NCBI GenBank assembly: GCA_946613955.1
Contig: CAMOGC010000081.1
Location: 1-7,509 of the forward strand
Length of the DNA: 7,509 nt
Reading direction: 5' to 3'
Origin: an uncultured Clostridia bacterium
GTDB lineage: Bacteria; Bacillota_A; Clostridia; Christensenellales; Aristaeellaceae
Positions within the stretch are counted from its first letter, which is position 1. The number at the start of each line of letters is the position of its first letter. Below the pieces are notes generated by a model. It was not told where the DNA came from and ran no database searches. It saw only the letters and a program-made list of their open reading frames with translations. Of the stretch, positions 1 to 6,636 are shown piece after piece. The translations under genes and the position numbers were made by a program.

Positions 1-83
1 AGGATCTGGTGGCCAACGTGCTGAACATCGAAGGCGTCCATGACGCGACGCTGGTCGCCTGCCAGACGGAAGCCGGAGCCTGA
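1..83 (+). CDS. C-terminal tail of a probable DUF4956 family membrane protein (partial)
   Basis: Only the last 26 codons and the TGA stop are in the window; the first full codon begins at base 3. The tail reads DLVANVLNIEGVHDATLVAC followed by QTEAGA and stop. The pattern of a helix, a short 'I-E-G-V' turn and a strand-like 'ATLVAC' end resembles the cytoplasmic C-terminus of DUF4956 proteins, which carry several N-terminal membrane helices. The stronger argument is context: DUF4956 genes are commonly adjacent to VTC-domain polyphosphate polymerase genes, and such a gene starts about 50 bases downstream. DUF4956 function is not established; a membrane partner of the VTC protein is a reasonable guess. 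The fragment is too short for certainty, and another small alpha/beta domain ending this way cannot be excluded. Confidence 0.5.
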   Translation, partial: DLVANVLNIEGVHDATLVACQTEAGA

Positions 84-89
84 GAAGAA

Positions 90-105
90 GGGAGCACCCG
101 CTCCC
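90..105 (+). other. Perfect intercistronic hairpin
   Basis: GGGAGC, loop ACCC, GCTCCC: a perfect 6-bp stem with a 4-base loop, between the tail gene's stop (83) and the start of the VTC gene (134). No T-tract follows, so it does not look like an intrinsic terminator. It could stabilise or separate the two messages. Whether it has any role is unknown. Confidence 0.45.
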
Positions 106-133
106 GGAAGAACGGAAGTGAACGGAATTGGCG

Positions 134-838
134 ATGAGCACGCTGCCCCTGCGGCACGAGCTGAAGTATTATATTAGCGAGATGCAGTATTACGTGCTCA
201 GCGGGATTCTGGATCGGGTGCTGAGCCGGGATCCGAACGGCGATGAGTACAATGAATACCATATCCGCTCCCTCTATTTTGACACGGTGTTCAACACGGC
301 CTTCTATGACAAGATCGACGGAAATCCCAACCGGGACAAATACAGGATCCGGATTTACAACCTGAGCGATCGGATCATCAAGCTGGAATGCAAGACGAAG
401 GTCGGAAGCCTGATTTCCAAAAGAAGCCAGAGTATCCCCCGGCTGCTGTGCGAGCAGCTGATGGCCGGGGATCCGACGGGGCTGGAAACCACCCGCAGCG
501 GACTGCTCAACGATATGTATCGGGAGATGACGGTCAACCTGCTTCGGCCGGCGGTCATCGTGGACTATGTGCGGGAGGCCTATCTGCACCCGGCGGAGGA
601 GGTACGCATCACCTTTGACAAGCAGCTTCGGACCGGCCTGTGGAGCACGGATCTTTTCAATCCGGAGGTGCCGACGGTTTCCCCCTTCGACAACAACGAC
701 ATCATCCTGGAAGTCAAATACAACCAGTTTCTGCCCCCGTATATCCGGGACATTCTGAATACCTACTGCGCGGGAGCCTGCCCCAGCGCCATCAGCAAAT
801 ATACCTGGTGCAGACGGTTTGAGGGGCTGGAAGCCTAA
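134..838 (+). CDS. VTC-domain polyphosphate polymerase-like protein
   Basis: A 234-residue soluble protein consisting almost entirely of one VTC domain, the catalytic tunnel fold known from yeast Vtc4, which makes polyphosphate from ATP. Motifs typical of the basic tunnel are visible in order: RHELKYYI (residues 7-14), RSLYFDT (45-51), KYRIRIYN (69-76) with the paired arginines R71 and R73, IKLECKTK (82-89) with alternating K/E/K, LEVKYNQFLP (192-201) with the acidic residue E193 that matches the metal-binding glutamate of Vtc4, and SKY (221-223). There is no SPX domain and no membrane segment, as usual for bacterial members, which rely on a membrane partner such as DUF4956. A TTG at 128 could add two residues. 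ATG 134 is preferred because GGA at 124-126 is suitably spaced. Polymerase activity is inferred from family membership and is not proven for most bacterial homologues. Confidence 0.88.
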   Translation: MSTLPLRHELKYYISEMQYYVLSGILDRVLSRDPNGDEYNEYHIRSLYFDTVFNTAFYDKIDGNPNRDKYRIRIYNLSDRIIKLECKTKVGSLISKRSQSIPRLLCEQLMAGDPTGLETTRSGLLNDMYREMTVNLLRPAVIVDYVREAYLHPAEEVRITFDKQLRTGLWSTDLFNPEVPTVSPFDNNDIILEVKYNQFLPPYIRDILNTYCAGACPSAISKYTWCRRFEGLEA

Positions 839-843
839 ATATC

Positions 844-869
844 CGGCGGCCTGAAGCCCCGGGGCGCCG
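844..869 (+). other. GC-rich hairpin between VTC and PIG-L genes, possible weak terminator
   Basis: CGGCG (844-848) can pair with CGCCG (865-869) around a GC-rich loop containing the palindrome CCCCGGGG. The sequence CATCTTGTTTT follows, with only a short, interrupted T-run. It may attenuate transcription between the two genes. In a sequence this rich in GC, such stems also arise by chance. Confidence 0.25.
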
Positions 870-884
870 CATCTTGTTTTCGGG

Positions 885-892
885 AAGAAGGG
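885..892 (+). promoter_or_regulatory. Ribosome binding site that fixes the start of the PIG-L gene
   Basis: AAGAAGGG lies 5 bases before ATG 898. The frame is also open from a TTG at 874, but that codon has no purine-rich site before it and would put charged residues in front of the signal peptide. The ATG at 898 is therefore taken as the start. Confidence 0.7.
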
Positions 893-897
893 TAAAG

Positions 898-2079
898 ATG
901 AAAAAAGGTTTCTGGCTGGTGGCCGCGGCGCTGCTGACGATGGCGGCGCTGATGGGCCTGGCGGCCGCAGAGGACGCGGAGGAGCTGACGGCTTCCTGCG
1001 TTTTTCGTTCCAACGGAAAAAACAGCGAATTCAGCGAGATGCTGGACGGGGATCTGAAAACCTATTTTCCCTTCAGGGAAAAGAAGGGAGAGCTGACGAT
1101 CACCTGCGACACGCCCATCGCCGGCGTTTACATCATGGCCTTCGATAAATACGGCCGGGATCACGACTACGACCTTCAGATTTCTGAGGGGGACGGATGG
1201 AAAACCGTCGATCAGGGCGGAAAATACCTGGTGCACTGGCACCAGCTGACCGAGCCGGCCCGGGAAATCAAAATCGTCGCCACCGGGAAGGAACGGCTCC
1301 GCTTCGCGGAGATCCGGCTTTTCGGGGAGGGGGAGCCGCCGGCGGAGATCCAGCGGTGGGAGACCCTGGAGAAATGCGATCTGATGCTGCTGACCGGGCA
1401 TCCGGACGACGAGATCCTTTGGTTCGCGGGCCTTTTGCCCACCTATGCCGGGGAGCGGGGATACCGGGTGCAGGTCGCCGTCATGGTGCCCACGGGCGGC
1501 CAGCGGAAGCTGGAGCTTTTATCCGCCATCTGGCACTGCGGGGTGCGCTACTATCCGGAAATGCTCGGCCTGCTGGATAAAAACGGGCAGGCGGTGGAAA
1601 AGCAGTATACCCTGTGGAAAGGGAAAAACCGGGTGGTGGGCAAGGTGGTCGAGGTGATCCGGAAGCACAGGCCGGAGGTGCTGGTAACCCACGGGGAAAA
1701 GGGCGAATACGGCCACGGGGCGCACAAGACCGCCGCCGACGCGGCCAAGATCGCCTACAAGCAGGCAGCCCAGAAAAAGTATTACACCAAAACCGCCCAG
1801 CAGTACGGCACCTGGCAGGTCAAAAAGCTTTATCTGCACGAATATGAAAAGAACCCCATCGTCTGCGACTGGGATCAGCCCCTTGCCGCCTTCGGCGGGA
1901 AGACGGGATACGAGGTGGCGGAGGAAGCCTTCGCGTTCCACAGCAGCCAGGTCAAGCGGGACTGGGAATTCGAGCGCCACGGGAAGCATGACAACGCGGC
2001 CTTCGGCCTGTACGCGACGGAGGTGGGCAAGGATTCCGGAGACGGAGATCTGATGGAACATATCGAGATTACGGAATAA
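898..2079 (+). CDS. Exported PIG-L family de-N-acetylase with N-terminal discoidin-like domain
   Basis: A 393-residue protein. Residues 1-24 form a signal peptide (MKK, then a hydrophobic stretch, ending AAA before ED), with no lipobox cysteine. Residues about 30-143 resemble an F5/8 type C (discoidin-like) fold: a buried D-G-D-x-x-T-type turn, alternating strands, and an ending 'F-A-E-I-R-L-F-G'. Residues about 160-390 are the LmbE/PIG-L deacetylase domain: GHPDDE (167-172), then TGGQRKLELLSAIWHCGV (199-216), then HGEKGEYGHGAHK (265-277). By analogy with MshB, H168, D171 and H276 bind zinc, D170 is the base, and H273 supports the oxyanion. The family removes acetyl groups from N-acetylglucosamine-like sugars. 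An exported form with a possible sugar-binding domain suggests a cell-surface or extracellular glycan as substrate, but the substrate cannot be read from sequence. It follows the VTC gene after 59 bases and may share its transcript. Confidence 0.88.
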   Translation: MKKGFWLVAAALLTMAALMGLAAAEDAEELTASCVFRSNGKNSEFSEMLDGDLKTYFPFREKKGELTITCDTPIAGVYIMAFDKYGRDHDYDLQISEGDGWKTVDQGGKYLVHWHQLTEPAREIKIVATGKERLRFAEIRLFGEGEPPAEIQRWETLEKCDLMLLTGHPDDEILWFAGLLPTYAGERGYRVQVAVMVPTGGQRKLELLSAIWHCGVRYYPEMLGLLDKNGQAVEKQYTLWKGKNRVVGKVVEVIRKHRPEVLVTHGEKGEYGHGAHKTAADAAKIAYKQAAQKKYYTKTAQQYGTWQVKKLYLHEYEKNPIVCDWDQPLAAFGGKTGYEVAEEAFAFHSSQVKRDWEFERHGKHDNAAFGLYATEVGKDSGDGDLMEHIEITE

Positions 2080-2125
2080 CCTTCGGACGGGTTCCGGGAG
2101 GCGGACAGCCGCCGGAGAACGGAAG

Positions 2126-2158
2126 GGACGGCCCGCGCGAGAGGGCGTCCGGCCTTTT
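2126..2158 (+). terminator. Possible terminator after the PIG-L gene
   Basis: GGACG-(G)-CCC at 2126-2134 pairs with GGGCGTCC at 2143-2150, leaving one bulged G and the loop GCGCGAGA. A short TTTT at 2155-2158 follows, separated from the stem by GGCC. The stem is strong but the T-run is short and displaced. It lies in the 159-base gap before the AAA+ gene, the longest gap between genes here, and would be a sensible transcript boundary. I see no convincing sigma-A promoter in the rest of that gap. Confidence 0.4.
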
Positions 2159-2238
2159 CCGGAGAGAAAAGTCCGGAGAAGCATGGAGGGAGAAACCGCC
2201 TGCGGCTAGGGCGCGGGCGAGGAACAAGGAGGAGCAAG

Positions 2239-4125
2239 ATGGAAGCCCTGATTTCCAAGTGGCACAGGGAGCTGGAGCTGTTCAGCGGGGTCAAGCCGCT
2301 GCTGATCTTCGAGGGCAATATCATGGATCAGTACCGCTATCCCGTGGACGGCAGCCTGAAGCAGGACGAGATCGTCCCCCTGAGCCGGTATCTGCACGCG
2401 TATTTTATGGACGAGGGATATGATCAGATCGTTTTTTACAGCAATCTGATCGGTTTTATGAATCCCTATGACCCCTCCATGCTCGAGCGCTACGCCGCTC
2501 TGACGGGGACGAAGATCAATCAGGGGGCCATCCAGGCGGAATTCAAGGGCAACGAGGCCACTACGGCGCCCAACGTGATCCGGCGGGCCATGTGCCAGCG
2601 GGAGGCGGCGACGGTGACCGTGATGGAAATGGCGAGCCACTACATCGTGACCCCGGAGCGGATGGACCAGCAGGACGTCAACAGCTTCAACATCCTTCTG
2701 CAAAGCGCCCTGAGCTCCGCCTGGGTGCGGACGCCCAACGGGAAGAAGCAGAACCTGCTGATCCTGCTGGTCAACAAGCTCAACGACCTGCCCGCCTGGT
2801 TCTATCTGAACAACCCGGTCTGCAAGATTCTGGAGCTGGACGCGCCGGACCGGGAGGAGCGGCGGAGACTTCTGACGGGGGACAATTTTGCCGCCTTCTT
2901 TTCCGGGGCGGTCTACCGGCGGGACATGCCCTATTATCTCGAGCACCCGGAGGAGCTGGAGCGGATCAAGGACCGTTTCCTGGGGCTGACGGAGGGACTG
3001 AGCTTTACGGAGCTGGAGGAGATGCGCCTGCTGAGCCGCCGGGAGGAAACCCGGATCCGGGATCTTTGCACGGTGGTGGATCTGTATAAATACGGCCTGA
3101 AGGAGAACCCCTGGTCGACCCTGAGCGTGGAAAAGCTGAAGACCGCGAAGCAGGATTTCGAAAAGCGGATCAAGGGACAGGACGCGGCCCTGGAGCGGAC
3201 GCTGGACGTGGTCAAGCGGGCGGTCACGGGGATGAACGGGGTGAACTCCTCCTCGACGGGGAAGCCCAAGGGCGTGCTGTTTTTCGCCGGCCCCACCGGA
3301 ACCGGCAAGACCGAAACCGCCAAGGCGCTGGCGGAAAAGCTCTTCGGCGACGAGCGGGCCTGCGTCCGGTTCGACATGAGCGAATACGGCCAGAGCCATT
3401 CCGACCAGAAGCTGATGGGCGCGCCTCCCGGATACGTGGGATACGAGGCCGGGGGCCAGCTGACCAACGCGGTCAAGGAAAACCCCTTCTGCATCCTGCT
3501 GTTTGACGAGATCGAAAAGGCCCATGCCTCCGTGCTGGACAAATTCCTTCAGATCCTGGAGGACGGCCGCATGACCGACGGACAGGGGAAAACGGTCTAT
3601 TTCTCCGAGGCCATCATCATCTTTACCAGCAATCTGGGCATCTACGTGAAGGACGCCTTCGGCAACCGGCAGCCCAACGTGACCATGGACATGGAATACG
3701 GCGAGGTGCGCACCCGGGTGCGCTCCGCCATCGAGGACTACTTCAAGCTCGAGCTGGGCCGGCCGGAGATTCTGAACCGGATCGGGGAAAACATCGTGGT
3801 TTTCGACTATATCCGGAAGGAAGCGGGGGATCTGATTCTCCAAAGCCAGGTCAGGAAGATCATCGGGAATCTGCGGGAGCAGAAGAATATCCGCATCCGC
3901 ATCGAGGACTTTGCCTATGAATCCCTGCGGGAGGCCGCCACCTTCGACCTTTCCAACGGCGGCCGGGGCATCGGCAACCAGGTGGAAAGCCTGCTGGTCA
4001 ACCCCCTGAGCCGGTGGATGTTCGACAACGGGGTCTTCCAGGACGCGGACCTGGTCATCGAAGGGTTTGACACGGCGGCCAACCCGCCGGCCCTGCGCTG
4101 CCGAAAGGAGGACGCAGCCACATGA
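2239..4125 (+). CDS. AAA+ ATPase: P-loop-less AAA-like N-module fused to a ClpB-D2-like module
   Basis: A 628-residue protein. AAGGAGG at 2226-2232 lies 6 bases before the ATG. The C-terminal module (about 305-610) is a complete ClpB/Hsp100 D2-type ATPase: Walker A GPTGTGKT (351-358), pore loop GYVG (398-401), Walker B ILLFDE (419-424), sensor 1 N465 in TSNLG, arginine finger R514 in RPEILNR, and sensor 2 R576 in GGRGI. The segment after sensor 1 lacks the I/L-G-F/L loop that docks ClpP, so a ClpP-independent remodelling role is more likely. The N-terminal half (about 15-270) has no P-loop but keeps AAA-like landmarks: strand LLIFEGNIMD, a Walker-B-like TVMEM strand (E130), a sensor-1-like LLILLVNKLND (173-183), LDAPDREERRRLL (200-212), and a sensor-2-like TEGLSFTELEEM (251-262). 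It has neither the ClpB N-domain nor an M-domain coiled coil. The ATG of the next gene overlaps its stop. Substrate and pathway are unknown. Confidence 0.88.
   Translation: MEALISKWHRELELFSGVKPLLIFEGNIMDQYRYPVDGSLKQDEIVPLSRYLHAYFMDEGYDQIVFYSNLIGFMNPYDPSMLERYAALTGTKINQGAIQAEFKGNEATTAPNVIRRAMCQREAATVTVMEMASHYIVTPERMDQQDVNSFNILLQSALSSAWVRTPNGKKQNLLILLVNKLNDLPAWFYLNNPVCKILELDAPDREERRRLLTGDNFAAFFSGAVYRRDMPYYLEHPEELERIKDRFLGLTEGLSFTELEEMRLLSRREETRIRDLCTVVDLYKYGLKENPWSTLSVEKLKTAKQDFEKRIKGQDAALERTLDVVKRAVTGMNGVNSSSTGKPKGVLFFAGPTGTGKTETAKALAEKLFGDERACVRFDMSEYGQSHSDQKLMGAPPGYVGYEAGGQLTNAVKENPFCILLFDEIEKAHASVLDKFLQILEDGRMTDGQGKTVYFSEAIIIFTSNLGIYVKDAFGNRQPNVTMDMEYGEVRTRVRSAIEDYFKLELGRPEILNRIGENIVVFDYIRKEAGDLILQSQVRKIIGNLREQKNIRIRIEDFAYESLREAATFDLSNGGRGIGNQVESLLVNPLSRWMFDNGVFQDADLVIEGFDTAANPPALRCRKEDAAT
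4105..4111 (+). promoter_or_regulatory. Ribosome binding site inside the AAA+ gene for the overlapping partner
   Basis: AAGGAGG lies within the last codons of the AAA+ gene, 10 bases before the ATG at 4122. Together with the ATGA stop/start overlap it argues for translational coupling and matched production of the two proteins. Confidence 0.75.
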
Positions 4126-4895
4126 GCGAGAAAAAAGAGAGCGGCTGGACCGACGCCCAGCGGAAGCTGGCCAGACAGCTGAAGGCCATCGGGGTCGACC
4201 TCTGGGGCGACCCGGATCAGGAGACGGATCCGATGGCGGCGTTTCTGAAGACGGCGGAACAGGCGAAGGCAGCCGAAGGAAAGCAGGCAGCCGAAGAAAA
4301 ACCGGCGGCCGAAATAAACGACGGAAAGGCCGCGATGAAGGACGGGGAGACGCTGCCCGAGAAGCAGCCCAGGGAAGAAGAAGGGATGGAGCGGCTGTGG
4401 GTCACGGCGGATGAAACCGTGGACTGGACGGAGGCGCTGGCCTTCTCCCGGCCCAGGGACGGGCTGACGGGGCAGAAGCGCTGGAGCTTTTATCACCGGC
4501 TGGCGCCCCGGGTGCTGAAAGGGGAAATCGCCGCCTATGCCGAGGCGCTCAAGACCATCAATCCCCTGGGGGATCTGACGGATTACGTAAAAGGGATGGT
4601 GATCAAAACCCCTTCGGCGGATCGCCTGGAATGCGTTTTCCAATGCCGGCCGGATTACCTGCGGAAAAACGGGGAGGAGTATCTGGGCGGCCTGGGCATC
4701 CGGATCGCCCGGGATCTTCTGGCGGCCCTGCCGGTGGACGAGGTGCGGGTTACCGGCAACGAAGGAGAGGAAGAGCGGCTGGAGGTCACCTTCCGGCGGG
4801 AACAGCTGACCCGGCGGCGGATGGCCTTCCTGGACCCCGCGGCCTTTACCAGGGAGTGCGGCGGAAGCATCCGGACGGAGAGCGCCGAGCAGTAA
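4122..4895 (+). CDS. Uncharacterised protein, translationally coupled partner of the AAA+ ATPase
   Basis: A 257-residue protein that I cannot assign to a family. It is predicted cytoplasmic, with no signal peptide or membrane helix. Three parts are visible. Residues 1-43 form a short amphipathic region (TDAQRKLARQLKAIGVDLWG). Residues about 44-88 are a low-complexity Ala/Lys/Glu linker, probably disordered. Residues about 90-250 form a folded alpha/beta region with a helix rich in A and L at 124-145, a strand LECVFQC, a long helix EEYLGGLGIRIARDLLAALP, two strands (DEVRVTG and RLEVTFRREQL), and a closing FLDPAAF (236-242). There are no catalytic motifs, metal-binding cysteine clusters or nucleotide-binding loops that I recognise. 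The start overlaps the AAA+ stop (ATGA), so an adaptor, substrate-recruiting or regulatory role for that ATPase is the natural hypothesis. That role rests on context alone. Confidence 0.82.
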   Translation: MSEKKESGWTDAQRKLARQLKAIGVDLWGDPDQETDPMAAFLKTAEQAKAAEGKQAAEEKPAAEINDGKAAMKDGETLPEKQPREEEGMERLWVTADETVDWTEALAFSRPRDGLTGQKRWSFYHRLAPRVLKGEIAAYAEALKTINPLGDLTDYVKGMVIKTPSADRLECVFQCRPDYLRKNGEEYLGGLGIRIARDLLAALPVDEVRVTGNEGEEERLEVTFRREQLTRRRMAFLDPAAFTRECGGSIRTESAEQ

Positions 4896-4899
4896 AAAA

Positions 4900-4929
4900 C
4901 GGCGGAGCGGTTTTCCATTCGGCGGAGCG
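4900..4929 (+). repeat. Short direct repeat just after the AAA+ partner gene
   Basis: CGGCGGAGCG occurs at 4900-4909 and again at 4920-4929, 20 bases apart. GGCGG of the second copy can also pair with CCGCC at 4933-4937. It lies in the 131-base gap before the membrane protein gene. No clear terminator or promoter is visible in this gap. The repeat may be chance in GC-rich sequence. Confidence 0.3.
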
Positions 4930-5026
4930 CGGCCGCCTGCGGCGGATCCGGAGGGCCGGCAAAGAAACCCGATGATCATCGAAGAGGAAGAACCGAGGCG
5001 GAATACGGAGCATGAGGACAGAGACA

Positions 5027-6604
5027 ATGAAGCAGCACTGGGCGATCAGGGCCACCGGATGGACATGGCGGGTGATCCTGGTATTGACGATTGGCATATT
5101 GCTGCTGTGCCAGGGGTGGGAATACGCCAACAAGGTGACCCTGCCCTGGGGAAACGCCCTTTGCCTGCTGGTTGGGGCGGCCGGAGGGGTGCTGCTGTTA
5201 GGCCTGGCCTGGGTCATTACCCGCCATTCCCAGAACCCGGGAAGGCGGAAGGCCCTGATGGGCGTCCTCTGCCTGGCGCTTTCCTTCGGCATCTTCTATG
5301 TCTCCGCCCATTACGCCCATACCGGCGGATGGGATCCGGCGGTGGTCTATCAGGACGCCATCGCCATCGGGCAGGGGTTCACGGAGGACGTGAACAACTG
5401 GTATTTCGGGATGTATGCCAACAACGTGTTCCTGACGATCGTGTTCAGCTGGATTTTCAGCCTCGGGGAACCCCTGGGGCTTCTGAACAGGGAATACTTC
5501 ATCCTGCACGCGATCCAGAGCCTCGGATACGGATGGGTCCTGTGGATGACCTACCTGAGCGCGGAGAAACTTAACGGGGACGAAAAGCCCTGGCTCTCCC
5601 TGTGGAGCTGGATGCTGGCGCTGCTGCTGATCGGGATTTCTCCCTGGGTGGCGGTTCAGTATACGGATTCGGCGGCGCTGATTCTGGGGGCGACCCAGAT
5701 CTGGGTGTTCCTGCGGTGCCGGGAGGAAAAACGGCGCCCCCTCTGGCTGGGGGTCTTCGGACTGCTCAGCGCCATCGCCTATAAGATCAAACCCCAGACG
5801 CTGATCCTGGTCATCGCGGCCGTGCTGATGACGCTGCTGGGAGAGCCGGAAAAATGGTTCCGGAAGGAGGCGCTGAAGCGGGCGCTGATCTCCGCCCTGG
5901 CCTTTGGCGTCTGCATGGGCATCGGGCTGGGAGCCGTGAAAATCATCGTGGACCGAAGCCCCTATGACCTGAATCCGGAGGCCCAGATGGGCATCACCCA
6001 CTATCTGAAGATGGGGCTGAATCCGGAGACCATGGGGGGATACAACGCGGAGGACATGGGGGAATCCGCCGTCATCGGCAGCAGCGCCGAGCGCTCCCGG
6101 GCGGACTGGGAAACCGCCATGGAGCGGGCGCGGGCCATGGGCCCGGGAGGGCTGCTGGCCCACGCGGTCCGGAAGACCATGACCAACTACAGCGACGGCA
6201 CCTTCGGATGGGAACAGGAAGGCGACTTCTACGGATACGACACCTATTACTTCGAGGGAAGCAGCCCCTGGTTCTACGAGCATATTCCGCCTTTCTATAT
6301 CGGGGCGGACTATCCGGATATGGTGGACGGCAGCTTCAGCCACGTCTGGCGGACCATCGTTCAGTGCGCCTGGCTGGCGGTGCTTCTCTTCGGTGCCTTC
6401 TCCTTCTCGAAAACCTCGGACCACCGGGTGGCGGTGCTGCAGCTGGCGATTCTGGGACTTACGCTGTTCCAGCTGCTGTTTGAGGCCCGGGCGAGATACC
6501 TTTTCGCCTATGCCCCGGCCTACATCCTGCTGGCCGGGACGGGCCTGGGGAACCTGATCGCCTGGATCCGAAAGAGATGGGGGAAGAAACCGGCGGAGGC
6601 GTGA
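5027..6604 (+). CDS. Polytopic membrane protein, GT-C-like glycosyltransferase
   Basis: A 525-residue integral membrane protein with roughly 11-13 hydrophobic segments: about 16-33, 42-65, 78-95, a run of further helices between about 132 and 310, then three more from about 437 to 510. A long, probably extracytoplasmic loop (about 310-432) is rich in Tyr, Trp and Gly. After the third helix, GGWDPAVVYQDA (100-111; acidic D103 and D110) and then YFGMYANNVF (126-135) match the layout of GT-C glycosyltransferases, which use a catalytic acidic residue in the first large outer loop and a lipid-phosphate sugar donor. It most resembles the loosely defined GT39/PMT-like bacterial group. Donor and acceptor are unknown. 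ATG 5027 is chosen because GAGG (5014-5017) lies 9 bases upstream; an in-frame ATG at 5012 would add five residues. It is followed closely by the sirtuin gene. Confidence 0.72.
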   Translation: MKQHWAIRATGWTWRVILVLTIGILLLCQGWEYANKVTLPWGNALCLLVGAAGGVLLLGLAWVITRHSQNPGRRKALMGVLCLALSFGIFYVSAHYAHTGGWDPAVVYQDAIAIGQGFTEDVNNWYFGMYANNVFLTIVFSWIFSLGEPLGLLNREYFILHAIQSLGYGWVLWMTYLSAEKLNGDEKPWLSLWSWMLALLLIGISPWVAVQYTDSAALILGATQIWVFLRCREEKRRPLWLGVFGLLSAIAYKIKPQTLILVIAAVLMTLLGEPEKWFRKEALKRALISALAFGVCMGIGLGAVKIIVDRSPYDLNPEAQMGITHYLKMGLNPETMGGYNAEDMGESAVIGSSAERSRADWETAMERARAMGPGGLLAHAVRKTMTNYSDGTFGWEQEGDFYGYDTYYFEGSSPWFYEHIPPFYIGADYPDMVDGSFSHVWRTIVQCAWLAVLLFGAFSFSKTSDHRVAVLQLAILGLTLFQLLFEARARYLFAYAPAYILLAGTGLGNLIAWIRKRWGKKPAEA

Positions 6605-6622
6605 GTAAAGGACCGAAATGAG

Positions 6623-6628
6623 AGGAGG
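6623..6628 (+). promoter_or_regulatory. Consensus ribosome binding site of the sirtuin gene
   Basis: AGGAGG lies 8 bases before ATG 6637, within the 32-base gap after the membrane protein's stop. The site fixes the start codon. The short gap suggests that the two genes are cotranscribed. Confidence 0.8.
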
Positions 6629-6636
6629 CATCCGAA

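Noticed and set aside
874..897. TTG 874 as the start of the PIG-L gene
   Set aside because: It would add eight residues before the signal peptide and has no ribosome binding site, whereas ATG 898 has AAGAAGGG at good spacing.
2206..3843. Long - strand open frame (545 codons) opposite the AAA+ gene
   Set aside because: It lies wholly antisense to a gene with every AAA+ motif. Its translation is rich in H, R, P, Q, V and L without any recognisable domain, which is typical of the antisense shadow of a GC-rich gene.
2239..4125. Calling the AAA+ gene clpB, clpA or clpX
   Set aside because: Only one active ATPase module is present, of the ClpB D2 type. The ClpB N- and M-domains, the ClpX zinc-binding domain and the ClpP-docking loop are missing, and the N-terminal half is different from all three.
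4255..4386. Repeated Ala/Glu/Lys codons as a tandem repeat
   Set aside because: The bases do not form a regular repeat unit. This is a low-complexity protein linker rather than a DNA repeat.
4900..4950. Mutually exclusive stems as an attenuator or riboswitch before the membrane protein gene
   Set aside because: Alternative pairings of GGCGG with CCGCC exist, but the stems are only about 5 bp, no T-tract follows, and such pairings are expected by chance in GC-rich sequence.
4972..5574. + strand frame starting ATG 4972 with an acidic N-terminus, overlapping the membrane protein gene
   Set aside because: It has no ribosome binding site, and most of it is out of frame with the hydrophobic protein encoded over the same bases. 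The shadow product has no domain features.
5198..6631. Long - strand open frame (477 codons) opposite the membrane protein
   Set aside because: Its composition is dominated by R, P, Q, H and G, it has no plausible ribosome binding site or motif, and it mirrors a gene whose + strand product has clear membrane helices.
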